From SLFT01 sp964493075 (GTDB lineage: Bacteria > Hydrogenedentota > Hydrogenedentia > Hydrogenedentales > CAITNO01), in assembly GCA_964493075.1 (NCBI GenBank), contig CAZBNU010000040.1, positions 1-25,900 of the forward strand: DNA of 25,900 nucleotides, given 5' to 3'. The notes under the pieces were generated by a model, which was not told the origin of the DNA, searched no databases, and worked only from the letters and a program-made list of their open reading frames with translations. Position numbers and translations under genes: made by a program. This document shows positions 16,248 through 23,825 of this stretch, piece by piece (within the stretch, counting starts at the first letter, position 1; the number at the start of each line of letters is the position of its first letter).

Positions 16248-17726
16248 ATGAATGCTGCAACATCCGCCTTTTTAAGAGGTATTGTCTTTTCACTTTGCTG
16301 TATGCTTCTATATTGTGGGTGTTGCCCGGCGTTACAGGAATACTTAACAGACGAAACGGGTTTTGATGGCGCTGTTACCGTGTTGTCTGTTGAGAGGAAA
16401 GGTTCATGTGACGTGGCATTGTTGCGTGTTCCGTATCTTGATATTTACGGAAAACCCGAAGAGGGAAGTGCACGGGTGGTTATTGACCGAAAGCGTCTAC
16501 ATGATTCTGCGTTATTGCCTGCTTTTTGTCATGTCCATTATGAAATGGGCGTTGATGGCGCAAAAAAGTGGGCAGAGCGGGGGTGGGCAGTCTTCACTGC
16601 GGTTTATAACGAGGACACCCCAATCGCAGTATCTCCTGGTGACGGCAACAACCTTGCACGCGCCATTATACAGTGGGCGCGACGCTGCCCCTTTGTCAAC
16701 CCCGCCAGGCTACATTTGGATGGCGGCAGCCAAGGAGGGTATATGGTGTTGGCCATGAGCGCCGATATGTTCCCAGTCACTTCCGCCACAGCAGATGCGC
16801 CTGTCGTAAACTGGGCCTATAACTTTGCCTACTTTGAAGCGAACCGACCAATCATAGATGGCTATTCACAACCTTTTGAGGCGCCCCTTCCGGTTATGGC
16901 GGCAGTGATGCCTTTGGCAGATATGGCGTATGAACATTTTGGTACTGACCTTGCCGATGACGCGTGGTACTATGTCAGTCCTATCAGTAAAATACAGTAT
17001 ATCACCCATCCCATCATGGTGCTGATAGGAACGGGCGATATGCTGGTGCCGATGGATCAAATATCAAGGGTGCATATTCACGACTGCGCCTTTGAAGATT
17101 TTCCTGAAGGATACCAACGCGATTTTGATACGCTGACCCGCAACGATAAATCACGTATACGTCTGGAGGACCTGCTGCCTCCTGATCAAGTATTCACGTA
17201 TGTGGAGCCTATGCAGGAAAACAGCTATGTTATCTCCCTTGATATGCGGCTTGGCAAGGAAGATCATCCCTCTTCAAAACCATCGAAGATTGATAGAAAA
17301 TGGAGTCCTGACCATCAGTGGAATCTATATTATCTGGATGACGGTTGTGTTTTACCCTATTCCGATCACTTCACCCATGCATGGGATACCTCTCCCGACA
17401 GCTTTGTGGCCCATTATCGGGATGCCCTGCCGGATGTGGAAATTCTAAACGAACATAAATTGTCCCGACTTCTGGAACGTTACGAAAACGAAATGAGCGG
17501 GCTTCCTAATCTGAAAAGCGGAGAACCGGTAAACCGCAGGAATTATGATGCTGTGGAACGTCGTGATGTCATTTCCGGACTTCGTGCTTACGCCGATATG
17601 GGGGACGCACATCAGGAACGGCTTGAAATGCTATATCAACAAGGTGCCAGAAAACCTTTCGGCCCGGTTCTTGACAGCGACCAATTGGATGCTCTGGTTT
17701 CTTCAGCCGCAGAGATGCAACCATGA
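16248..17726 (+). CDS. Secreted alpha/beta hydrolase (prolyl-oligopeptidase-like)
   Basis: 492 aa. The N-terminal hydrophobic segment (about 10-24) is followed by a cysteine-rich stretch (CGCC) that could be a weak lipobox, so export is expected. The alpha/beta hydrolase core has a nucleophile elbow GGSQGG (Ser161) and an acid in GTGDMLVP (Asp264), as in S9-type peptidases and acetyl-xylan-type esterases. The catalytic His cannot be fixed from sequence alone. The region after about residue 280, with SPDHQWN and SDHFTHAW motifs and a charged C-terminus, is not recognised. AAGGAAAG precedes the ATG. It lies 14 nt after the DUF1080 gene and overlaps mutY by four bases (ATGA). Likely an esterase or peptidase acting on exported substrates. 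Confidence 0.78.
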   Translation: MNAATSAFLRGIVFSLCCMLLYCGCCPALQEYLTDETGFDGAVTVLSVERKGSCDVALLRVPYLDIYGKPEEGSARVVIDRKRLHDSALLPAFCHVHYEMGVDGAKKWAERGWAVFTAVYNEDTPIAVSPGDGNNLARAIIQWARRCPFVNPARLHLDGGSQGGYMVLAMSADMFPVTSATADAPVVNWAYNFAYFEANRPIIDGYSQPFEAPLPVMAAVMPLADMAYEHFGTDLADDAWYYVSPISKIQYITHPIMVLIGTGDMLVPMDQISRVHIHDCAFEDFPEGYQRDFDTLTRNDKSRIRLEDLLPPDQVFTYVEPMQENSYVISLDMRLGKEDHPSSKPSKIDRKWSPDHQWNLYYLDDGCVLPYSDHFTHAWDTSPDSFVAHYRDALPDVEILNEHKLSRLLERYENEMSGLPNLKSGEPVNRRNYDAVERRDVISGLRAYADMGDAHQERLEMLYQQGARKPFGPVLDSDQLDALVSSAAEMQP

Positions 17727-18784
17727 AGGGTGGAGTTGCCGCTTTTCAGAAGGCATTGCTGCACTGGTACGAAGAAGATGCACGGGACTTGCCGTGGCGG
17801 CGTACTAAAGACCCCTACTGCGTCTATTTGTCAGAAATCATTCTGCAGCAGACCCGCGTAGATCAGGGGCTTCCTTATTACAACCGTTTTCTCGAACGCT
17901 TCCCCACGTTACAGGCTCTGGCAATTGCCGGGGAACAGGACGTGTTGAAGGCGTGGGAAGGATTGGGCTATTACACTCGAGCGCGTAATATGCACCGTGC
18001 GGCAAACATTGTCGTGGAGGAGTATGCTGGCAGGTTTCCTGATTCACCGGAATTGCTTCGACTCTTGCCGGGTATTGGCAAGTACACCGCTGGCGCCATT
18101 GCGAGTATTGCCTTTGGTAAGCCCGTACCCGTACTGGACGGTAATGTAAAGCGTGTGTTGGCGCGACTTGATGCATTCGAGGCGTCCATTGATTTGCCCG
18201 CTTCGGATCAACTGCTGTGGCAAAGAGCTGAATCACTTGTTCCAGTAAAATCGCCCGGTGATTATAACCAAGCCATGATGGAATTGGGAGCGCGTATTTG
18301 CGTGCCTAAATCACCGATGTGTGATGCCTGTCCAGTCAGGAAGTTTTGTGATGGTCATGCACGGTCACTCCAGCACGAATTGCCAAAGCGAACCCCCAAA
18401 AAATCGGTTCCCCACCAGGAAGTTGTTGTGGCCGCCATTTACCAGGATGGTCGCTATCTCATTGGCAAGCGTCCATCTGAAGGCTTCCTTGGGGGGTTGT
18501 GGGAATTTCCTGGCGGCAAAATTAACACTGGTGAAAATACGGAGGCGGCTTTGCTTCGTGAATGCCGTGAAGAACTGAGGGTTAAGGTGCGTGTTGGGGG
18601 GCTCGTAGCAGTGGTAAAGCATGCTTATACCCATTTCAAAGTGACGTTGCATGTGTACCGCTGCACGATTTCCTCCGGTAAACCCAAACCCCAATTCCAT
18701 ACTGCATTGAAGTGGGTTTCCCCAGAGGAGTTTGACGAGTACGCCTTTCCAAAGGGAAACCACAAGTTTCTGCATTTGCTGTAG
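17723..18784 (+). CDS. mutY: A/G-specific adenine DNA glycosylase MutY
   Basis: 353 aa, the usual MutY length. It removes adenine mispaired with 8-oxoguanine, preventing G:C to T:A changes. The N-terminal glycosylase domain has the catalytic Glu38 (SEIILQQTRV), the helix-hairpin-helix LPGIGKYTAGAI, Asp139 (VLDGNVKRV) and a 4Fe-4S loop with Cys193, Cys200, Cys203 and Cys209 (C-X6-C-X2-C-X5-C). A linker leads to a C-terminal Nudix-like domain, here with a complete Nudix box (GKINTGE, REC REEL pattern at 265-284), which recognises 8-oxoguanine. The start overlaps the hydrolase stop (ATGA), so it is translated from the carbohydrate operon, an unusual coupling for a repair gene. Confidence 0.97.
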   Translation: MKGGVAAFQKALLHWYEEDARDLPWRRTKDPYCVYLSEIILQQTRVDQGLPYYNRFLERFPTLQALAIAGEQDVLKAWEGLGYYTRARNMHRAANIVVEEYAGRFPDSPELLRLLPGIGKYTAGAIASIAFGKPVPVLDGNVKRVLARLDAFEASIDLPASDQLLWQRAESLVPVKSPGDYNQAMMELGARICVPKSPMCDACPVRKFCDGHARSLQHELPKRTPKKSVPHQEVVVAAIYQDGRYLIGKRPSEGFLGGLWEFPGGKINTGENTEAALLRECREELRVKVRVGGLVAVVKHAYTHFKVTLHVYRCTISSGKPKPQFHTALKWVSPEEFDEYAFPKGNHKFLHLL

Positions 18785-18801
18785 AACGTGCGCTGCGCCG
18801 T

Positions 18802-19608
18802 TCAGGAAACCGTCTTGCCTTTGAATATCGTTTGTAGCCAGTCTACTACAAACGTAATGGCTTCCGGGTGTGTTACAAAAATGTCTACGCCATGTGCGCC
18901 ACCGCTCCAGGTGCGTAATTCGGAGAATACAGACGCCGTCTGATTTAAGGCCGTCGCGGAGGTTGCGGCATAGGCATCGCCCTCGCTTGCCATCAGCAGG
19001 GTCGGGCAGTCGTTGAGTTTACTTATGGCATCACTGGTGGCTATCCCGTTGGATTTCAAGGCTGGGGATATCATGATCGCTCCCTGCATGTCAGGGTCTT
19101 GCAGTACATAATGTAGGGCGAGCGCAGCTCCCATACCTTCTCCTGCCACAACAAGATTATCGGGATCGGCACCGTGGTCCAGCAGCAGTTTTTTGGCCGC
19201 GCGGACTTCATGCAAAGCGTCCAGCCAGCCCTCTTCTGGCAGTTGTCTGTAATGGATGGGGTTGCCCTCTTTTGTGTTGCTTTCTCCATGACCGCGTATA
19301 TCCAGCGCCAAGGCCAGCATGCCATTTTGCTGCAATACAGCAGCAGTGTGGTTCCAGAGGCTACGGTCACCGCCATAGCGGTGCAACAGAACAATCCCGG
19401 GTGGCTTCGCAATGGCAGGCGCGTAAAGAGTGGCAACGATGGTGTAACCGTCTTTAGTCTGAATTGTGACGGTCAGTGGGGATGGCAGTTCGCCGCTTTT
19501 CCCACAGGAAAGCAACAGTAGAAAGACAAGAATACACGATTTCCACGCAAAAAAACGAAAGGGGAGACGCTTCTTAAAAGAAGACGTCTCCCAAGATGTA
19601 TTCTTCAT
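18802..19608 (-). CDS. Alpha/beta-hydrolase-fold lipoprotein lacking the nucleophile serine
   Basis: 268 aa. A lipobox (LLLSC, Cys35) after a hydrophobic segment predicts a lipid-anchored envelope protein. The fold is clear: LLHRYGG oxyanion region, LALDIRGHGES, the elbow NLVVAGEGMGAA, an acid in SEGD (Asp211) and GGAHGVD (His239). At the elbow the GxSxG motif reads G-E-G-M-G, so the serine is Gly158; Asp and His are kept. Ordinary ester hydrolysis is not expected, so it may be a binding protein or use another mechanism. Its ATG shares one base with the SCP2 stop (TGATG), and a terminator-like hairpin covers codons 6-16. No later in-frame start would keep the signal peptide, so the start is retained. 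Confidence 0.82.
   Translation of the reverse strand: MKNTSWETSSFKKRLPFRFFAWKSCILVFLLLLSCGKSGELPSPLTVTIQTKDGYTIVATLYAPAIAKPPGIVLLHRYGGDRSLWNHTAAVLQQNGMLALALDIRGHGESNTKEGNPIHYRQLPEEGWLDALHEVRAAKKLLLDHGADPDNLVVAGEGMGAALALHYVLQDPDMQGAIMISPALKSNGIATSDAISKLNDCPTLLMASEGDAYAATSATALNQTASVFSELRTWSGGAHGVDIFVTHPEAITFVVDWLQTIFKGKTVS
19546..19592 (-). terminator. Intrinsic terminator-like hairpin inside the hydrolase 5' coding region
   Basis: On the minus strand GGGAGACG (19592-19585) pairs with CGTCTCCC (19569-19562), and inside it TTCTT pairs with AAGAA around a short loop. It is followed by TTTCG and then seven Ts (19555-19549). It begins 16 nt after the SCP2 stop, where a terminator is expected, but lies in codons 6-16 of the next gene. 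It could end most transcripts after the SCP2 gene and lower expression of the lipoprotein. Confidence 0.6.
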
Positions 19609-19922
19609 CAGCCGATATTGAAGACATTCTGCAATTTCATAGCAAGGGTCATATCGCCTTTGATTTTCAATTTGCCGGTGAGGAAGGCCTGCTGGCCGTT
19701 CAGTTCACCCTTGGTCAATGCGATAAAATCATCTTCTGTCATGGTAAGCTCGATGCTGGGCTTTTCCGCCGCGCCTTCAGAAACATTCAATGCGCCATCA
19801 GCAACGGCAACGGCATATACGCTGTCACCAAGGTTGAACTGATAGATTGCGTTCATGCCAGCGATTTTGCTGGCATCCACGCCCGAACTAAGACCATCAA
19901 AAAATGCTTTAACTTCCGACAT
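19608..19922 (-). CDS. SCP2 sterol-binding-domain protein
   Basis: 104 aa from the ATG at 19922, which has GGGAGGAA about 7 nt upstream; a longer reading from 19979 lacks such a site. The whole protein is one SCP2 domain, with the family's C-terminal pattern (AFLTGKLKIKGDMTLAMKL at 80-97) and the EDDFIALTKGEL segment. SCP2 domains have a hydrophobic pocket that binds lipids or acyl chains; bacterial single-domain members have no assigned reaction. There is no signal peptide, so it is cytoplasmic. It is the first gene of a two-gene unit with the alpha/beta-hydrolase lipoprotein, separated from it by a terminator-like hairpin. Related bacterial proteins are often linked to lipid or ubiquinone metabolism, but nothing here shows that. 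Confidence 0.88.
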   Translation of the reverse strand: MSEVKAFFDGLSSGVDASKIAGMNAIYQFNLGDSVYAVAVADGALNVSEGAAEKPSIELTMTEDDFIALTKGELNGQQAFLTGKLKIKGDMTLAMKLQNVFNIG

Positions 19923-20247
19923 CGTAAATTCCTCCCGTACTAATAGAGTTAGTGTTGAGAAAACCATGCCAAGGCGCATCCAGCACCCCGGCGCTACAAT
20001 TACCTAACCGTCGGTATACAGCCGACACACATACTTTACATGATTTTGATGGAAATATCAAATAAACGAGAGAATTTTGAATAAAGTCGATTGATATGTG
20101 GAGTCATACATGCCCGTACAAGGGGGCGATGGCCACTTTTTTCGCCATGTGGGTGAAATCATTTATCTTGTCCGGTACGTTTGAATTCCAGGAGCGAATA
20201 TATTACACTTGATGCACACGGTACACTTGAAGTTAAGGGATTTATAT
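19923..20247. other. Intergenic region between divergent SCP2 and zinc-ribbon genes
   Basis: 325 nt. It holds a possible 24-codon ORF (20110-20184) and a 5-bp hairpin (GTCGG 20010-20014 with CCGAC 20022-20026). No promoter with both hexamers close to consensus was found for either flanking gene. Nothing else is recognised. Confidence 0.5.
20110..20184 (+). CDS. Possible small peptide ORF (24 aa)
   Basis: ATG at 20110 with GGAG 6 nt upstream, and stop TGA at 20182-20184. The peptide begins MPVQGGDGHFFRHVGE and ends in a hydrophobic IIYLV segment. It lies 63 nt before the zinc-ribbon gene in the same direction, so it could be a leader peptide. Chance occurrence is quite possible; only the good ribosome-binding site favours it. 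Confidence 0.2.
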   Translation: MPVQGGDGHFFRHVGEIIYLVRYV

Positions 20248-20679
20248 ATGAAAGCACAGCGTTGTCCCCATTGTGGAGAAGCAGGGTTTGTGGTGGGAAA
20301 ACTACCGCGTGAAGTAGTGGCAATCATGGCCTGCCAGAATTGCAATGAACTTTCTGTATTGTTCAGAAAAACAATTATTCCGTTGAACAGGCAGGTTCTC
20401 GAATCAGGCACTTTCGATGAGCGTAAAGATCATCTGGCAACCGTAATTACACACTTTCTTGAGGCAGGTGTTATGCCCTTTGAAGCTGGTGGCGACGGTA
20501 CGGAGGGTGCGATGTTTGAATTGCCGCAGAGATCACATCGTCCGAGGCGACGTCGTAAACCGGCAATGCCGGAGGAACCCCGTGATGTGTCCATTACAGA
20601 TCAGGAATTGGACCGCTTTATTCGTGTTGACCTGAAGTGTATTGATAACCCCGCCTATTTCAGGAAGATTTTCGGGTAA
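20248..20679 (+). CDS. Zinc-ribbon protein of unknown function
   Basis: 143 aa from the ATG at 20248 (AAGGGA upstream); the longer reading from 20209 lacks support. Two CxxC knuckles, CPHC (6-9) and CQNC (29-32), form a probable zinc ribbon at the N-terminus. A helical segment follows (about 55-75), then a strongly basic stretch (RSHRPRRRRKP, 95-105) that could bind nucleic acid. The C-terminal 30 residues (ITDQELDRFIRVDL ... AYFRKIFG) look like a short conserved helical tail. There is no signal peptide, so it is cytoplasmic. It precedes the sugar-binding lipoprotein gene by 69 nt on the same strand, but the link may be chance. Family not recognised; a role in RNA or DNA binding is a guess. 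Confidence 0.7.
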   Translation: MKAQRCPHCGEAGFVVGKLPREVVAIMACQNCNELSVLFRKTIIPLNRQVLESGTFDERKDHLATVITHFLEAGVMPFEAGGDGTEGAMFELPQRSHRPRRRRKPAMPEEPRDVSITDQELDRFIRVDLKCIDNPAYFRKIFG

Positions 20680-20748
20680 AACAAATCTTCGTTCTGCGAT
20701 AGCGTCCATCACATAAATAATGCCCATCTGGCATTCGGGAGAAGCGGT

Positions 20749-21714
20749 ATGAATAGATGTTTTGTGAGTGTTGCCCTCGTTATCCTTTTGGTTGCTTGCG
20801 CCGGTTGCGGCAAGGGAAATGATACGCAGAGCGCTAAAAAAGACGATAGCCCCGGCAAACCGCGAATTGCGCTGATTATGAAGTCGTTGGCCAACGAATT
20901 TTTCCTTACCATGGAGGAAGGGGCACGAGCGCACAATCTTGCCAATCCTGATGCTTACGAACTTATCACAGAGGGCATCAAGGACGAACTTGACGTTAAC
21001 CGGCAGATACAGCTAGTGGAACAAATGATGTCCCGACAGGTGGATGCCATTGTGATTGCTCCGGCGGATTCTAAAGCCTTAATTTCTGTTTGCCATCGTG
21101 CCATGGACACCGGTATTGTAGTTGTTAACATTGACAACAAGTTTGATGATGGTGTGCTTAAAGAACGGGGGGTGTCAATTCCTTTTGTAGGGCCAAACAA
21201 CCGTACCGGCGCCTACCTCGCGGGTGCATATCTCGCGGAGCATTTAGAAAAAGGCGATCCGGTTGCTATTATTGAAGGGGTACCGTCCGCCTACAATGGC
21301 ATACAGCGTAAGCTTGGTTTTGAGGATGCCATGAAAGAAAGGGGCATGCAGATTGTTGCTTCCCAGGTGGCGGATTGGGAAATGGCAAAAGCAAACCGTG
21401 TCGCAGCCGCAATCATCACTGAAGAGCCTGCCCTGAAAGCATTTCTTTGTGCTAATGACAGCATGGCCCTTGGCACGGTGGCAGCCGTGCGCGCTGCCGG
21501 AAAACAGGACCAGGTAAAGATAGTGGGTTTCGATAATATATCCGCAGCACAGGAACTGATCGCGAAAGAGGAGTTATTGGCCACTGTAGACCAGCATGCA
21601 GACCAACTCGCCGTATTTGGTATTGAGTTTGCCCTAAAAATGCTGAACTCCAACGAGGCACCTGCTGATCAGGAAACCCCTGTAGACCTTATTACAGCGG
21701 CACCGGCTTCCTGA
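20749..21714 (+). CDS. Sugar ABC transporter substrate-binding lipoprotein (RbsB-like)
   Basis: 321 aa. A lipobox (LVAC, Cys17; CAGC at Cys20 as alternative) is followed by a charged linker and a periplasmic binding protein of the ribose/LacI-type fold (Peripla_BP_4): PRIALIMKSLANEFF, VDAIVIAPADSKAL, GIVVVNIDNKFD, RTGAYLAGAYLAEHL, AFLCANDSMALGTVAA and VKIVGFDN. Such proteins bind a pentose, hexose or related sugar in the periplasm and deliver it to an RbsC-type permease. GGGAG lies upstream of the ATG. It is followed after one base by the permease gene. Unlike typical rbs operons, no double-domain ATPase gene is present. The exact sugar cannot be told from sequence. Confidence 0.93.
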   Translation: MNRCFVSVALVILLVACAGCGKGNDTQSAKKDDSPGKPRIALIMKSLANEFFLTMEEGARAHNLANPDAYELITEGIKDELDVNRQIQLVEQMMSRQVDAIVIAPADSKALISVCHRAMDTGIVVVNIDNKFDDGVLKERGVSIPFVGPNNRTGAYLAGAYLAEHLEKGDPVAIIEGVPSAYNGIQRKLGFEDAMKERGMQIVASQVADWEMAKANRVAAAIITEEPALKAFLCANDSMALGTVAAVRAAGKQDQVKIVGFDNISAAQELIAKEELLATVDQHADQLAVFGIEFALKMLNSNEAPADQETPVDLITAAPAS

Positions 21715-21715
21715 T

Positions 21716-22657
21716 ATGCACGCGATACGATTTTACCGTGCTCTTGTGGATTATCTTGGCCTTGGTCTGGCACTGATGGCGTTGATCGCCTTTTTTGCGA
21801 TGACTACCGAGTTTTTCTTTACCGCAACCACGTTTCTTACTATTGCGAACCAGATTCCCGATGCCGTGGTTATTGCCACTGGAATGACCTTTGTGTTGAT
21901 TATTGCTGGGATTGATCTGTCTGTAGGCTCCGTATTGGCATTGGGCGGCGCTGTTTTCGGTCTTGCTTTAACCGGCTGGAATCTACCCCTGATTCTTGCC
22001 ATTCCGCTGTGTATCGCCGTGGGCTTATCATGCGGCGCATTGAACGGGGTGATGGTGGCGAAGTGGCGGCTTCCCGCCTTTATTGTTACGCTGGGTATGC
22101 TGGAAGCTGCACGGGGCGGCGCTTACCTGGTGACCGGTTCAAAAACACAGTATATTGGTGCAGGCGTGGAATGGATTACTGCTCGGGGGATGATGGGCTT
22201 GTCTTTTTCCTTTGTAGTTGCACTGATCGTTGTTATTGCAGCGCAGTTTATGTTGAGTTTCACTGTTTTCGGACGGAGCATGTTTGCCATTGGAGGCAAC
22301 GAAGAAGCAGCACGTTTGTCAGGTATCCCCGTGGGGCTTGTCAAAACAGCCGTGTACACCCTGTGCGGTGGGCTGGCGGCCATGGCGGCGGTAATCCACT
22401 GTGCACGTCTTACTTCAGCCGATCCAAACGCTGGAATCGGCTATGAGTTGCAGGCCATTGCCGCAGTAGTGATCGGCGGTACCAGTTTGATGGGCGGACG
22501 CGGTTCTGTCATAAACACCTTCATTGGTGTCATTATCATCGCCGTTCTGGAAAACGGGCTTGTACAGATGGGCGCACAGGAACCCATCAAACGTCTTGTC
22601 ACTGGCGCGGTTATCATTATTGCCGTGGTGCTGGACTATTACCGTCGCCGTGTATGA
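21716..22657 (+). CDS. Sugar ABC transporter permease (RbsC-like)
   Basis: 313 aa with about eight to ten hydrophobic segments over its whole length. Family signatures of the ribose-type permeases (BPD_transp_2) are visible: ATGMTFVLIIAGIDLSVGSVLAL (about 55-76), LPAFIVTLGMLEAARG, FGRSMFAIGGNEEAARLSGI (the loop that contacts the ATPase) and IAAVVIGGTSLMGGRGSV. It sits in the inner membrane and forms the channel for the sugar bound by the preceding lipoprotein. It starts one base after the binding-protein stop. A cognate RbsA-type ATPase is missing between 20749 and 24929; the ATPase at 23826 is of another class. The transporter must borrow an ATPase from elsewhere. Confidence 0.94.
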   Translation: MHAIRFYRALVDYLGLGLALMALIAFFAMTTEFFFTATTFLTIANQIPDAVVIATGMTFVLIIAGIDLSVGSVLALGGAVFGLALTGWNLPLILAIPLCIAVGLSCGALNGVMVAKWRLPAFIVTLGMLEAARGGAYLVTGSKTQYIGAGVEWITARGMMGLSFSFVVALIVVIAAQFMLSFTVFGRSMFAIGGNEEAARLSGIPVGLVKTAVYTLCGGLAAMAAVIHCARLTSADPNAGIGYELQAIAAVVIGGTSLMGGRGSVINTFIGVIIIAVLENGLVQMGAQEPIKRLVTGAVIIIAVVLDYYRRRV

Positions 22658-22712
22658 AGTCAACTGTCTCTTCAGTGGGAAATTCCACCACATAAAATTG
22701 TAAGGTATACCT

Positions 22713-23585
22713 ATGAAAGCATCTCTTGAATGTCTAGAATGTGTGGTGCGGCAGGCCATGCGTGCAGCACGCATGGCGGGTGATGACCCCAAAATGCACC
22801 GGCAGGTGGTCAACGCTGCTGTGGCGGATATTCCTGCCATGGATTTAAATTCTTCGCCCGCCGTAATTTCGCTGAATCTTTATAAGTATGCCCAAGGAAT
22901 TTCCGGGGTTGCCGATCCCTATCGTGAAATCAAACAACAGCAGAACGCAATGGCATTGGAATTGGAAGAAGAACTTGAGGAATTGGTGGCAAAAAGTGCA
23001 ACACCGCTGGTTACCGCCATCAAACTTGCGGCCTCTGGAAACATCATAGACCTTGGCATTTTACAGGTTCACGAGATTGATCCGCGGGACGCCATTGCCC
23101 GTGCCATGGAAACCCCGATGGCAATTGATCACACCGAACATTTTTTGAAAAGCCTGCATGGGTGCCGCGACCTCTTGTATCTGCTGGATAATGCCGGGGA
23201 AATTGTATTTGACAAGGTACTGATTCGGCAACTACAGCAACACACCCGGGTAACAGCAGTGGTAAAGGCTGGCCCCATTATTAACGATGCCTGTATGGAA
23301 GACGCTGAACAGGTCGCGTTGCCCGAGATTTGTGATGTCATTGACAATGGCGGCGCGTTTGTAGGCTCGCCGTTGACGTTGGTTCCTGACTCCTTTTTAC
23401 GTCGAATGGGCCAGGCCGACATTATACTGGGGAAGGGGCAGGGGAATTATGAGACGGTGGATGACTTTGACGGTAATGTGTATTTGCTATTGAAAGCAAA
23501 ATGTGACATCGTTGCCGGACACATGGGGATAGATTTGGGTGATCTTGCTTTTATATCAACACAAATTCGGAAATGCCAGAACTGA
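22713..23585 (+). CDS. DUF89 family metal-dependent damage-control phosphatase
   Basis: 290 aa. DUF89 (ARMT1-like) motifs are clear: LLDNAGEIVFDK (Asp159, Asn160, Glu163, Asp167), AGPIINDACMEDA (Asn191, Asp192) and ILGKGQGNYETV (Lys241, Asn245, Glu247). An N-terminal CLEC (Cys7, Cys10) is typical of the subgroup with the archaeal AF1104 protein. Characterised DUF89 proteins are metal-dependent phosphatases that remove harmful or misplaced phosphates, including from fructose-1-phosphate and related sugar phosphates. AAGG precedes the ATG. It lies 55 nt after the sugar permease on the same strand, so a substrate related to the imported sugar is plausible but not shown. No signal peptide; cytoplasmic. 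Confidence 0.9.
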   Translation: MKASLECLECVVRQAMRAARMAGDDPKMHRQVVNAAVADIPAMDLNSSPAVISLNLYKYAQGISGVADPYREIKQQQNAMALELEEELEELVAKSATPLVTAIKLAASGNIIDLGILQVHEIDPRDAIARAMETPMAIDHTEHFLKSLHGCRDLLYLLDNAGEIVFDKVLIRQLQQHTRVTAVVKAGPIINDACMEDAEQVALPEICDVIDNGGAFVGSPLTLVPDSFLRRMGQADIILGKGQGNYETVDDFDGNVYLLLKAKCDIVAGHMGIDLGDLAFISTQIRKCQN

Positions 23586-23700
23586 CATCGGCTATAAACC
23601 GCATAGGCCTTCCAATGTCGCTATATTTACTGGTCCGATACCATCATTAGAATGAAAATAATGTGCACCTGATACTTGCCTTTTTCTTTCATGAAATGTT

Positions 23701-23729
23701 TTGATTCTGTTATAAACCTTTGCTATTAT
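23701..23729 (+). promoter_or_regulatory. Predicted sigma70 promoter of the MalK-type ATPase gene
   Basis: TTGATT (23701-23706), 17 nt, TATTAT (23724-23729). The transcript would start near 23736, about 90 nt before the ATG at 23826. This makes the ATPase gene a separate unit from the DUF89 gene. Confidence 0.55.
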
Positions 23730-23732
23730 CAT

Positions 23733-23755
23733 TCAATATTGTGATTATGTATTGA
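23733..23755. repeat. Inverted repeat at the transcription start, candidate operator
   Basis: TCAATA (23733-23738) and TATTGA (23750-23755), separated by 11 nt, lie just downstream of the predicted -10. Position suits a repressor site, but the region is AT-rich and the arms are short. Confidence 0.25.
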
Positions 23756-23825
23756 TTTCATTGCGACTGTTTTCATTACGTATTACGCCGCGACATGACG
23801 TTGGCGTGTGCGATACGGAGGAATT

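Noticed and set aside
15511..16293. 260-codon open frame on the minus strand
   Set aside because: It is antisense to the DUF1080 lipoprotein gene and has no family features.
18784..18803. Hairpin GAACG/CGTTC between convergent mutY and hydrolase genes as a bidirectional terminator
   Set aside because: The stem is short with a bulge, and no T-tract follows on either strand.
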